A stretch of DNA of 11,832 nucleotides from JARFUG01 sp050485365 (GTDB taxonomy: Bacteria; Desulfobacterota; Desulfuromonadia; Desulfuromonadales; JACZKF01): positions 1 through 11,832 of the forward strand of contig JBJHBH010000096.1 in assembly GCA_050485365.1 (NCBI GenBank). The letters run 5' to 3'. Positions 6,247-11,832 of this stretch are shown here, piece by piece. The stretch's first letter is position 1; every line of letters begins with the position of its first letter. The position numbers were made by a program, and so were the translations under genes. Under the pieces are notes generated by a model. That model was not told the origin of the DNA. It did no database searches and saw only the letters and a program-made list of their open reading frames with translations.

Positions 6247-6347
6247 GGGTCACGGCTCACATGACGAGGGTGTCCGGCGCCAAGGACGGCGCCAGTCAAG
6301 CGGTCATGGACGGGCTAAAGCGTCCCTTGGCATGGGAGTCGTGACCC
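6247..6347. other. Unidentified 101-bp structured element bounded by a 12-bp inverted repeat
   Basis: GGGTCACGGCTC (6247-6258) pairs with GAGTCGTGACCC (6336-6347) over 12 positions, with one G-U if the + strand is transcribed and an A-C mismatch on the other strand. Inside are CATGAC (6260-6265)/GTCATG (6303-6308), GGCGCC (6276-6281)/GGCGCC (6288-6293) with an AAGGAC loop, and GACG (6309-6312)/CGTC (6321-6324) with a GGCTAAAG loop. Together these make a three-way-junction-like fold. No riboswitch or RNA family that I know matches. It could be a small RNA, a REP/MITE-type repeat or a folded 3' region of the glcF transcript. There is no gene in 6009-6378 apart from the cold-shock leader elements and this. 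Confidence 0.4.
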
Positions 6348-6378
6348 CATGCTGAACAGTTACGGCTCCGACCCCGGA

Positions 6379-7680
6379 TCAGTCCGGAACAGCCCGCCCG
6401 AGAAGCTCCATCAGATGCAGCACCTCCTGCTTCTGCCCGGTCTCCCGCACGCCCCAGGCGAGCTGAAGCTGACAGCCGGGGTTGGCGGTGACGAGGATCT
6501 GCGCGCCGGTCCGCCCCGCGTTGCCGAGCTTTCGCTCCAGCACCTGCCGGCTCTCCTCGGAGTACTTGAGCCCCCAGGTGGCGGCGCTGCCGCAGCACCA
6601 CGACGCCTCGTTCATCTCGCGCAGCTCCACCCCGGGGATGCCCCGCAGGATATCGCGCGGCTGGGCCGAGATCCCTTGAGCGTGGCACAGATGACACGGC
6701 TCGTGGTAGGTCACCGTCGTGTCGAGGCGGCGCATCCCTTCGGTGCGAAGCCCCTTTTCGGCCAGGAACTCGGAGATGTCGCGGATCTTCGAGCGAAATA
6801 GGGCGAGGCGCTCGTGATCCTCGACCTCTTCGAGGATCTCCTCGTATTCCTTGAGGGCGGCGCCGCATCCGGCGCAGTCGGTGACGATGGCATCGACATC
6901 GACGGACAGGAAAAGGTCGAGATTGAAGCGGGCCAGCGAGCGGGCCGTCTCGCGGTCCCCTTCCGAGAGGTGGGGGGCGCCGCAGCACTTGGTCTGCGAC
7001 GGGGTGACGACGTCGAACCCCTGGTGGGCCAGCACCCGCACCGTCTGGCGCGAGACGCCCGGATACATGAGCGTCATCACGCAGCCGAGAAAGAAGGCGA
7101 CCCTCCCGCGCTTCTCCCCCCGGGCGGGGACGAGCTCGGGGAGTTGGGTGCGCAGAGGCTTCTCCAGATCGGGGAGCATCCCCTCGGCCTTGGCCATCCA
7201 CTCCGGGGCGAGTTTGAGAACCTTGGAGTGGCGTACCAGCCACTGAAGCCCCAGGCGCTGGTAGAGGCGCGTCGGGAGCATGGAGGTCTCCATGAGCTCG
7301 GGGGAGGGGAGCATCTTTTGCAGGATGAATTCGCGAAACGCCTTGCCGGCCGTCCCGAGAGGATAGAAGGCGTGGGCCTGGCTGCGACAGATCTCCATCA
7401 CTTCGCCGGCGCGCACCCCCGACGGGCAGGCGGTGGTGCACGCCCTGCAGTCGAGGCAGAAGAAGGCTTCCTCTTTGATCGCTTCGGTGAATTCGAGCTT
7501 CTCTTCGGCCACGGCGCGGGCCAGGGCGACGCGCCCGCGGGGGCTTGAGCGCTCGCGTCCGGTCAGGGCGTACGTGGGGCAGGTCGGCAGGCAGAAGCCG
7601 CAGCGCATGCACTGCAGCACGTCGTCGTAGCGCGGGGCGTCTTTGGGCTTGAAGTTCCCTTTGGGATCACTCGGAGACAC
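6379..7680 (-). CDS. glcF: Glycolate/lactate oxidase iron-sulfur subunit (GlcF-like)
   Basis: A 433-residue electron-transfer subunit working with the GlcD-like flavoprotein upstream. It has two 4Fe-4S motifs of the CxxCxxCxxxCP type (C24/27/30/34 and C75/78/81/85). Two CCG domains follow, each with its own cysteine motif: GCVMTLMYPG, then TKCCG (about 199-234), and HEPCHLCHAQG, then SWCCG and NPGC (about 326-403). It carries electrons from flavin towards the membrane quinone pool or another acceptor. The GTG at 7680 is preferred over the ATG at 7698 because GGAGGAGGG (7694-7686) lies 5 bases before it. From that start it overlaps the end of glcD by 14 bases, which indicates translational coupling. 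It is the last gene of the transporter-oxidase operon. No strong T-run terminator follows, only inverted repeats. Confidence 0.92.
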   Translation of the reverse strand: MSPSDPKGNFKPKDAPRYDDVLQCMRCGFCLPTCPTYALTGRERSSPRGRVALARAVAEEKLEFTEAIKEEAFFCLDCRACTTACPSGVRAGEVMEICRSQAHAFYPLGTAGKAFREFILQKMLPSPELMETSMLPTRLYQRLGLQWLVRHSKVLKLAPEWMAKAEGMLPDLEKPLRTQLPELVPARGEKRGRVAFFLGCVMTLMYPGVSRQTVRVLAHQGFDVVTPSQTKCCGAPHLSEGDRETARSLARFNLDLFLSVDVDAIVTDCAGCGAALKEYEEILEEVEDHERLALFRSKIRDISEFLAEKGLRTEGMRRLDTTVTYHEPCHLCHAQGISAQPRDILRGIPGVELREMNEASWCCGSAATWGLKYSEESRQVLERKLGNAGRTGAQILVTANPGCQLQLAWGVRETGQKQEVLHLMELLGRAVPD

Positions 7681-9100
7681 GGAATCCCTCCTCCACATGG
7701 GGGCGCGCCGCCGAATCCCCCTCGTCGAAGATCTTGCCGGGATTGAAAATCCCCTCCGGATCGAAAGCGTTCTTGATCCGCTTCATCACCTTCACCCCCC
7801 CCTCGCCGATCTGGCGAGCGAGGTACTCCTTTTTCGCCATTCCGATGCCGTGCTCGCCGGAGACCGTCCCCCCCCACGCGAGGACCTGGTCGTAGAGCTC
7901 GAAGTAGAAGTCGTGGGCGCGCTTCATCTCGTCTTCGTTGCGCTCGTCGCACAGCACGGTGGGGTGCAGGTTGCCGTCCCCGGCGTGGCCGAAGGTGCCG
8001 ACCTTGAGGGCATATTTCTCGCTCAGCCGCTCGATCTCGGCGAAGGTCTCCGCCAGACGCGAGCGCGGCACCGTGGCGTCTTCCAGAAGGGTCGTCGGGG
8101 AGACGCGGGCCAGGGCGGAGAGGGCGGTGCGCCGCGCCGCGGCCAAAGAGGCGGCCTCGCCGGCGTTCTCGGCCACATGAATCTCGGCGGCCCCGACCTG
8201 CTCCAGAACCCGGCGCACCGCCTCGGCCTCTTCGGCCACCGGGGCGGGATGCCCGTCGACCTCGATGAGAAGCAGCGCCGCCATGTGACGCGGCAGGCCG
8301 ATCTTGACGTAGTCCTCGACGCAGTTGATCGTCGCGCGGTCCATGATCTCCATGGTCGAGGGGATGATCTTGGCGGCGATGATGCGCGAGACCGCCTCCC
8401 CCGCCGTGCGCACGTCGCCGAAGTAGGCCAGGATCGTGCGCTTGGCCTGCGGCGGCGGGATGAGCTTGACGGTGATCTCGGTGACGATCCCCAGCGTCCC
8501 CTCGCTGCCGACGAGGAGATCCTTGAAGCCGTAGCCGGCGACGTCCTTGACGCTCTTGCCGCCGGTGGAGACGATGGAGAGGTCGGAGAGGACCCCCTTG
8601 AGGGCCATGACGTAGTCGCGTGTCACGCCGTACTTGAGGCCGCGCAGCCCTCCGGCGTTCTCGGCGACGTTCCCTCCGAGGGTCGAGATCTTCTGCGAGC
8701 CGGGATCGGGGGGGTAGAAGAGCCCCTTGGCCGCCACGGCGTTGAAGAGGTCGAGGGTGACGACCCCGGCCTCGGCGGTGGCGGTGAGGTTTTCCTCGTC
8801 GATTTCGACGATGCGGTTCATGCGGGTCAGGCACAGCACCATCCCCCCCTTGACCGGAACGCTCCCGCCGGAGAGCCCCGTCCCCGAACCTCGCGGCGTC
8901 ACCGCGAGCCCCTCGCGCCGGGCGATCTCCATGGCCGCGATCACCCCGTCGGTCGTCGTGGGATAGACGACGACGTCGGGCAGATGATGCACCCCCGGCG
9001 TCGAATCGTAGCCGAGGACGAGCAGATCCTCTTTCTCGTGGTAGACGTTCTTCTCGCCGAGCTTTTCCTTGAGCTGGCCGATGGCTGCTTTGGAGATCAT
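7667..9100 (-). CDS. glcD: FAD-linked hydroxyacid oxidase (GlcD / D-lactate dehydrogenase type)
   Basis: A 477-residue flavoprotein of the vanillyl-alcohol-oxidase/PCMH fold. The FAD-binding domain holds PRGSGTGLSGG (69-79) and STLGGNVAENAGG (139-151). The FAD-linked oxidase C-terminal domain holds GHAGDGNLHP (371-380) and GEHGIG (415-420), which form the active-site and flavin contacts in this family. The expected reaction is oxidation of a 2-hydroxyacid such as glycolate or D-lactate to the 2-oxoacid. Electrons pass to the GlcF-like partner, whose gene overlaps by 14 bases. Glycolate and D-lactate enzymes cannot be told apart by motif, so the substrate is open. The ATG at 9100 has only a weak ribosome site (GGACTAA). 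The 96-base gap to the UspA gene carries a GC-rich hairpin. Confidence 0.93.
   Translation of the reverse strand: MISKAAIGQLKEKLGEKNVYHEKEDLLVLGYDSTPGVHHLPDVVVYPTTTDGVIAAMEIARREGLAVTPRGSGTGLSGGSVPVKGGMVLCLTRMNRIVEIDEENLTATAEAGVVTLDLFNAVAAKGLFYPPDPGSQKISTLGGNVAENAGGLRGLKYGVTRDYVMALKGVLSDLSIVSTGGKSVKDVAGYGFKDLLVGSEGTLGIVTEITVKLIPPPQAKRTILAYFGDVRTAGEAVSRIIAAKIIPSTMEIMDRATINCVEDYVKIGLPRHMAALLLIEVDGHPAPVAEEAEAVRRVLEQVGAAEIHVAENAGEAASLAAARRTALSALARVSPTTLLEDATVPRSRLAETFAEIERLSEKYALKVGTFGHAGDGNLHPTVLCDERNEDEMKRAHDFYFELYDQVLAWGGTVSGEHGIGMAKKEYLARQIGEGGVKVMKRIKNAFDPEGIFNPGKIFDEGDSAARPHVEEGFRVSE
7686..7694 (-). promoter_or_regulatory. Ribosome binding site that sets the glcF start at GTG
   Basis: GGAGGAGGG on the - strand lies 5 bases upstream of GTG (7680-7678), inside the end of glcD. 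The alternative ATG at 7698 would sit in front of this site and has no Shine-Dalgarno sequence of its own. Confidence 0.7.
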
Positions 9101-9131
9101 AGGATTAGTCCGTTGCAGGGGTGGCGGCTGT

Positions 9132-9155
9132 CCGGGCGGCTCCGTGGCCGTCCGG
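9132..9155. repeat. GC-rich hairpin between the UspA gene and glcD
   Basis: CCGGGCGGC (9132-9140) faces GCCGTCCGG (9147-9155) with a 6-base loop. Nine pairs form with one G-U on the + strand, eight of nine on the - strand. There is no T run, so it is not an intrinsic terminator. It could be a processing or stability element that lets the transporter and oxidase parts of the transcript accumulate differently. Confidence 0.3.
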
Positions 9156-9196
9156 CTCAGTCCGTGTTCCGCGTCCGCCGCTGAGGCGAAGCGCCC

Positions 9197-9706
9197 TTAA
9201 AACCCTTCTTCGCGATACCCTTCGGGGATGCGCACCAGCAGCACCGGGATCTCCGAGCGGTGCATCACCTTGTTGGCGGTATTGCCGAGGATCGCATCGC
9301 CCAGCACCGTATGGCGATGGGTCCCCATGACGATGAGGTCGGCCTTGAGCGCCTTGGCCTGCGCGATGATTTCGACGGCGGGGTGCCCCTCCACGACGCG
9401 GATCTCGGCGATCACGTCGTTTCCGTTTGTCGCATGGCAGACTTCCTTCTCGCAGAACCGCTTCAGACGATCCTCGATCTTACGCACGGCGTGATCGCGC
9501 GCTTCCTTGTGGATCTGCTCCGATCTGTCATGGCTGATGTGAAGCTCGACGAGCTGTTGTCCGAAAGGCGACAGCGGCTCCATCGCATGCAGCACCACGA
9601 TGCGCGCCCCGTGCTTCTCGGCCTCCGCGAGGGCGTAGCGAAAGACATAGGGCGCTCCGGCGCCGAGGCCGGTGGCGTAGAGTATGGTTTTAATCGTCGG
9701 CAGCAT
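9197..9706 (-). CDS. Universal stress protein (UspA) family, linked to the TRAP transporter
   Basis: A 169-residue UspA-fold protein. It has the N-terminal strand TIKTILYATGLG, the helix APYVFRYALAEAEKHGA and the strand IVVLHAME. The C-terminal core is ADLIVMGTH, then LGNTANKVMHRSEIPVLLV. The usual G-x2-G-x9-G-(S/T) ATP loop is altered to G128-x2-R131-x9-G141-N142, and the N-terminal Asp that normally contacts adenine is G13. ATP binding is therefore doubtful. The gene sits 34 bases after dctM and before glcD. UspA-family partners of TRAP transporters are known, for example TeaD, which regulates the ectoine transporter TeaABC. By analogy this protein may modulate uptake activity. It is cytoplasmic, with no signal peptide or membrane segment. 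Confidence 0.9.
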   Translation of the reverse strand: MLPTIKTILYATGLGAGAPYVFRYALAEAEKHGARIVVLHAMEPLSPFGQQLVELHISHDRSEQIHKEARDHAVRKIEDRLKRFCEKEVCHATNGNDVIAEIRVVEGHPAVEIIAQAKALKADLIVMGTHRHTVLGDAILGNTANKVMHRSEIPVLLVRIPEGYREEGF

Positions 9707-9740
9707 CCTCGATCTCCGTGCGGGAAAAGGTGTTGACGTC

Positions 9741-11078
9741 TCAGCCGAAGAAGACGCTCGGCAGCCAGGTGATGATCCCGGGGAAGAGGATCATGATCAA
9801 CAATCCGATGACCTGGATGGCCACAAAGGGGAGTATACCCCGATAGATGTCCCCCATGCTGTACTCGGGGGGAGCGACCCCCTTGAAATAGAAGAGGGCA
9901 TACCCGAAGGGCGGGGTCAAAAAGGATGTCTGCAGGTTGATGCAGATGAGCATGGCGAACCACAGGGGGTTGAAGTCGAGCCCCATGGCGATGGGGGTGA
10001 AGATCGGCACCACCACCAGGAGAATCGCCGCCCAGTCGATGAACATGCCGAGGATGAAGACGACCAGCATCATGATCGCCAGCACGACGTAGCGGTTGAC
10101 GTCCATCCCGAGCAGAAGATCGGAGACGACGTCGCCCCCGCCGAAGCCGAGAAAAACGACGCTGAAGAGCTTGCCGCCGATGAAAAGAGCCATGATCATC
10201 GCGGTGGTGCGCGCCGTCGAAAGGGACGCCTGGGTGATCACCTCCAGGTTGAGCTTGCGGTTGAAGAGGGCCAGGATGAGCGCCCCGATGCACCCCAGCG
10301 CGGCGGCCTCCGTCGGCGTGGCGACGCCGCCCATGATCGTCCCCATGACGATGAGGATGAGGGCGAAGGGGGGGACGAAGCTCTTCATCGTCATCGCCAC
10401 CTTCTGCCCGACGGAGTAGGTCCGGTCGGCCGTGGGGATGGGGGGGCCGAGCTTGGGATTGAGGCCGCAGCGCACCGCGATATAAAGCAGATAAAGTCCC
10501 GAGAGGAAGAGGCCCGGCAGGATCGCCGCGGCGAAGAGGTTGCCGACGGAAGTCTCCCTCATGCCGGTCAGACCGCCGTAGACCACCAGCATGATGCTCG
10601 GCGGAATGAGGATCCCCAGCGTCCCGGAGGAGCAGATGATGCCCGCCGCCATCCCCTTTTCGTATCCCCGGCGCAGCAGCGCCGGTCCGGCCATCAGCCC
10701 CATCGCCACGACCGAGGCGCCGATGATCCCGGTGGTGGCGGCGAAGACCGTCGACACGACGATGACCGCCATCCCCAGCCCGCCGCGCAGCCCGCCCATG
10801 ACGATATACAGAGCGTCGAAGAGCCCCTCGGAGACTTTCGAGCGGTCGAGAACCTGCGCCATGAAGATGAACAGGGGGATCGCCACGAGGGTGTAGTTCA
10901 GGAAAATCCCCCAGACATTGTTGGCGAAGAGATTGAAGACGACGTGATAGTTGAAGCCGTAGTCGATAAGGCCGAACAGGGCCGCCACGGCGGCCAGGGT
11001 CACCGCCAGGGGATACCCCAGGGCGATGGCGCCGATCAGCGTTGCGAACATCAGAACAGTGAGGACTTCAGGGCTCAT
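9741..11078 (-). CDS. dctM: TRAP transporter large permease subunit (DctM)
   Basis: A 445-residue integral membrane protein with about a dozen hydrophobic segments along its length, normal size for DctM. Family-typical stretches include ALGYPLAVTLAA near the N-terminus, VVSTVFAATTGIIGASVVAMG, the conserved GILIPPSIMLVVYG and, in the C-terminal half, FIDWAAILLVVVPIFTPIA. This subunit forms the Na+ (or H+)-coupled elevator that moves substrate delivered by DctP across the inner membrane, together with DctQ. The ATG at 11078 has GGAG about 7 bases upstream. It starts 24 bases after the dctQ stop. The motifs do not reveal the substrate. The glcD/glcF genes in the same operon point to a small 2-hydroxyacid. 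Confidence 0.95.
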   Translation of the reverse strand: MSPEVLTVLMFATLIGAIALGYPLAVTLAAVAALFGLIDYGFNYHVVFNLFANNVWGIFLNYTLVAIPLFIFMAQVLDRSKVSEGLFDALYIVMGGLRGGLGMAVIVVSTVFAATTGIIGASVVAMGLMAGPALLRRGYEKGMAAGIICSSGTLGILIPPSIMLVVYGGLTGMRETSVGNLFAAAILPGLFLSGLYLLYIAVRCGLNPKLGPPIPTADRTYSVGQKVAMTMKSFVPPFALILIVMGTIMGGVATPTEAAALGCIGALILALFNRKLNLEVITQASLSTARTTAMIMALFIGGKLFSVVFLGFGGGDVVSDLLLGMDVNRYVVLAIMMLVVFILGMFIDWAAILLVVVPIFTPIAMGLDFNPLWFAMLICINLQTSFLTPPFGYALFYFKGVAPPEYSMGDIYRGILPFVAIQVIGLLIMILFPGIITWLPSVFFG

Positions 11079-11102
11079 GAAAGATCTCCGGGAGCAGCGG
11101 AC

Positions 11103-11600
11103 TTAAGCGGAACGGCGCAGGGAGCGGATGTCGTGGAACAGCTTCGATACGCCTTGCAGAAAGAACAGAATCAACCCGACCGCCATGATCGCTTTGAACG
11201 GATAGATGGGGGGAGCCCACGATGACCACGAGAGCTCTTTCATGTTCCAGGACGTCTGGGCGTAGAACACGGACCAGAGGGCGAGCATCCCCATGGTCGG
11301 CAGAAAGATCACCAGATTGGCCAGGATGCGCAAAATGGTGCGCGGCTTGTCCGGAAGCCGGGATTCGAAGATGTCGATGGCGACATGGCTGTTGTGCTTG
11401 TGGGCGTAGCCCAGCGCCAGGATGAAATGGATGCCGTAGAGATAAGTGGTCAGCTCGAAGGCCCAGACGGTCGGCTTGTTGAAGAAGTAGCGCATCACCA
11501 CCTCGAAACCGACGACTCCGATCAGGGGAATGATCAGAAACGAGGAATAGTGACCGGTCTTCTCGTTCAAGAAATCGATGGGCCGAGTGATGAAATTCAT
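11103..11600 (-). CDS. dctQ: TRAP transporter small permease subunit (DctQ)
   Basis: A 165-residue membrane protein with four predicted helices (about residues 18-37, 47-66, 88-110 and 131-150), the DctQ pattern. Family features are FEVVMRYFFNKPTVWAFELT after helix 1 and GYAHKHNSHVAIDIF, matching the usual G-x-A-x4-H-V-x-V/I-D motif. DctQ packs against DctM and scaffolds it. The ATG at 11600 is preceded by AAGAGG with a 5-base spacer. It lies between dctP (76 bases upstream, with an intervening hairpin) and dctM (24 bases downstream). Confidence 0.94.
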   Translation of the reverse strand: MNFITRPIDFLNEKTGHYSSFLIIPLIGVVGFEVVMRYFFNKPTVWAFELTTYLYGIHFILALGYAHKHNSHVAIDIFESRLPDKPRTILRILANLVIFLPTMGMLALWSVFYAQTSWNMKELSWSSWAPPIYPFKAIMAVGLILFFLQGVSKLFHDIRSLRRSA

Positions 11601-11645
11601 GGAGGCCTCTTAATTCAGTGCGGGACGTGCCGGGGAAAGAAAAGC

Positions 11646-11663
11646 GGGGGCCGTGAGGCCCCC
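11646..11663 (-). terminator. Hairpin between dctP and dctQ, possible partial terminator
   Basis: GGGGGCC (11646-11652)/GGCCCCC (11657-11663) with a GTGA loop. In the - strand transcript it is followed by CGCTTTCTTTC, which is T-rich but not a clean T run. Hairpins here commonly let the binding protein be made in excess over the permeases, either by partial termination or by protecting the dctP message. That role is inference. Confidence 0.5.
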
Positions 11664-11676
11664 CCGTCTGTTGGGA

Positions 11677-11832
11677 CTAATGGAGGCGCTTGCCCGGGAT
11701 TAAGTAGTCCAGCGGCCAGGGGGTCAGCCCGCTGCGGATCTCGCGCCAGTCGGCGAAGTCCTTCTTGAACTGCTCCTGGGAATCGAGGGTTCTCTTCACG
11801 TCGGGGTGCTTCGACTTGAGGTCTTCCAGATA
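11677..11832 (-). CDS. dctP: TRAP transporter substrate-binding protein (DctP), C-terminus only
   Basis: The last 51 codons of a periplasmic TRAP binding protein, running off the right edge and ending at TAG (11679-11677). The visible part reads DVKRTLDSQEQFKKDF, then DWREIRSGLTPWPLDYLI and PGKRLH. The Tyr/Trp-rich tail with WREIR and PWP is typical of a DctP-family end, and the order P-Q-M with the two permease genes fits a standard TRAP operon. The ligand-binding residues lie outside the window, so specificity cannot be judged. Confidence 0.85.
   Translation of the reverse strand, partial: YLEDLKSKHPDVKRTLDSQEQFKKDFADWREIRSGLTPWPLDYLIPGKRLH

Noticed and set aside
6144..6344. 66-codon + strand ORF over the structured element
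   Set aside because: No ribosome site, mixed composition, no recognisable family, and it overlaps the csp promoter. The inverted repeats explain the sequence better.
6247..6347. tRNA-Sec gene, given the nearby selenoprotein
   Set aside because: No T-loop GTTCGA motif and no CCA end. The nested hairpins do not make a tRNA fold.
6330..6381. Group II intron domain V or riboswitch 3' to glcF (GAGCCGTA on the - strand)
   Set aside because: The matching ACGGTTC arm and GNRA loop of domain V are absent, and no intron body or reverse transcriptase is present. c-di-GMP, cobalamin and fluoride riboswitch consensus blocks were also looked for and not seen.
9684..11225. 513-codon + strand ORF antisense to dctM
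   Set aside because: Its product is a low-complexity, Asp/His/Arg-rich mirror of the hydrophobic DctM coding strand. DctM on the - strand has all family features. The + ORF at 7643-9184 opposite glcD is likewise a shadow.

Overview
The window is GC-rich, gene-dense bacterial DNA. A TRAP-type organic-acid transporter linked to a GlcD/GlcF hydroxyacid oxidase, two two-component systems and a UGA-encoded (selenocysteine) AhpD-like protein together suggest an anaerobic Desulfuromonadota (Geobacter/Desulfuromonas-type) bacterium. That placement is inferred from gene content and style, not proven.

Left half, + strand (1-5786). After the last 14 codons of an unidentified gene come an OmpR-family response regulator (128-805), its membrane histidine kinase (806-2221, TTG start) and an RNase Z-like metallo-beta-lactamase-fold protein (2228-3235), all nearly contiguous. 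A second, NarL/DegS-type pair follows: a HisKA_3 kinase (3278-4654) and a divergent receiver/HTH regulator (4662-5411). Behind it is a short gene (5466-5720) that ordinary ORF calling misses because codon 37 is TGA. The reading resumes as the second half of an AhpD/carboxymuconolactone-decarboxylase domain, with the TGA replacing the second cysteine of a CxxC-xxx-His motif. A SECIS-like hairpin with a GGUC loop sits directly downstream. A strong, probably bidirectional terminator (5751-5786) ends the block.

Middle (5808-6378). A cold-shock protein gene on the - strand has a good extended -10 promoter and a leader of about 155 nt with two hairpins. One hairpin looks like an intrinsic terminator and the other abuts the ribosome binding site. 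Between this promoter and the end of glcF lies a 101-bp element bounded by a 12-bp inverted repeat with nested hairpins. I could not identify it.

Right half, - strand (11832 down to 6379). This is one apparent operon, read right to left: dctP (C-terminus only), dctQ, dctM, a UspA-family gene, glcD, glcF. It would take up a small hydroxyacid (lactate or glycolate are the best guesses) through a TRAP transporter and oxidise it with a FAD/Fe-S dehydrogenase that feeds electrons to the membrane. The UspA-like protein next to the TRAP genes recalls TeaD of the ectoine transporter.

The most interesting item is the selenoprotein gene with its SECIS and its position behind a two-component system. 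Next are the unidentified structured element at 6247-6347 and the cold-shock leader.
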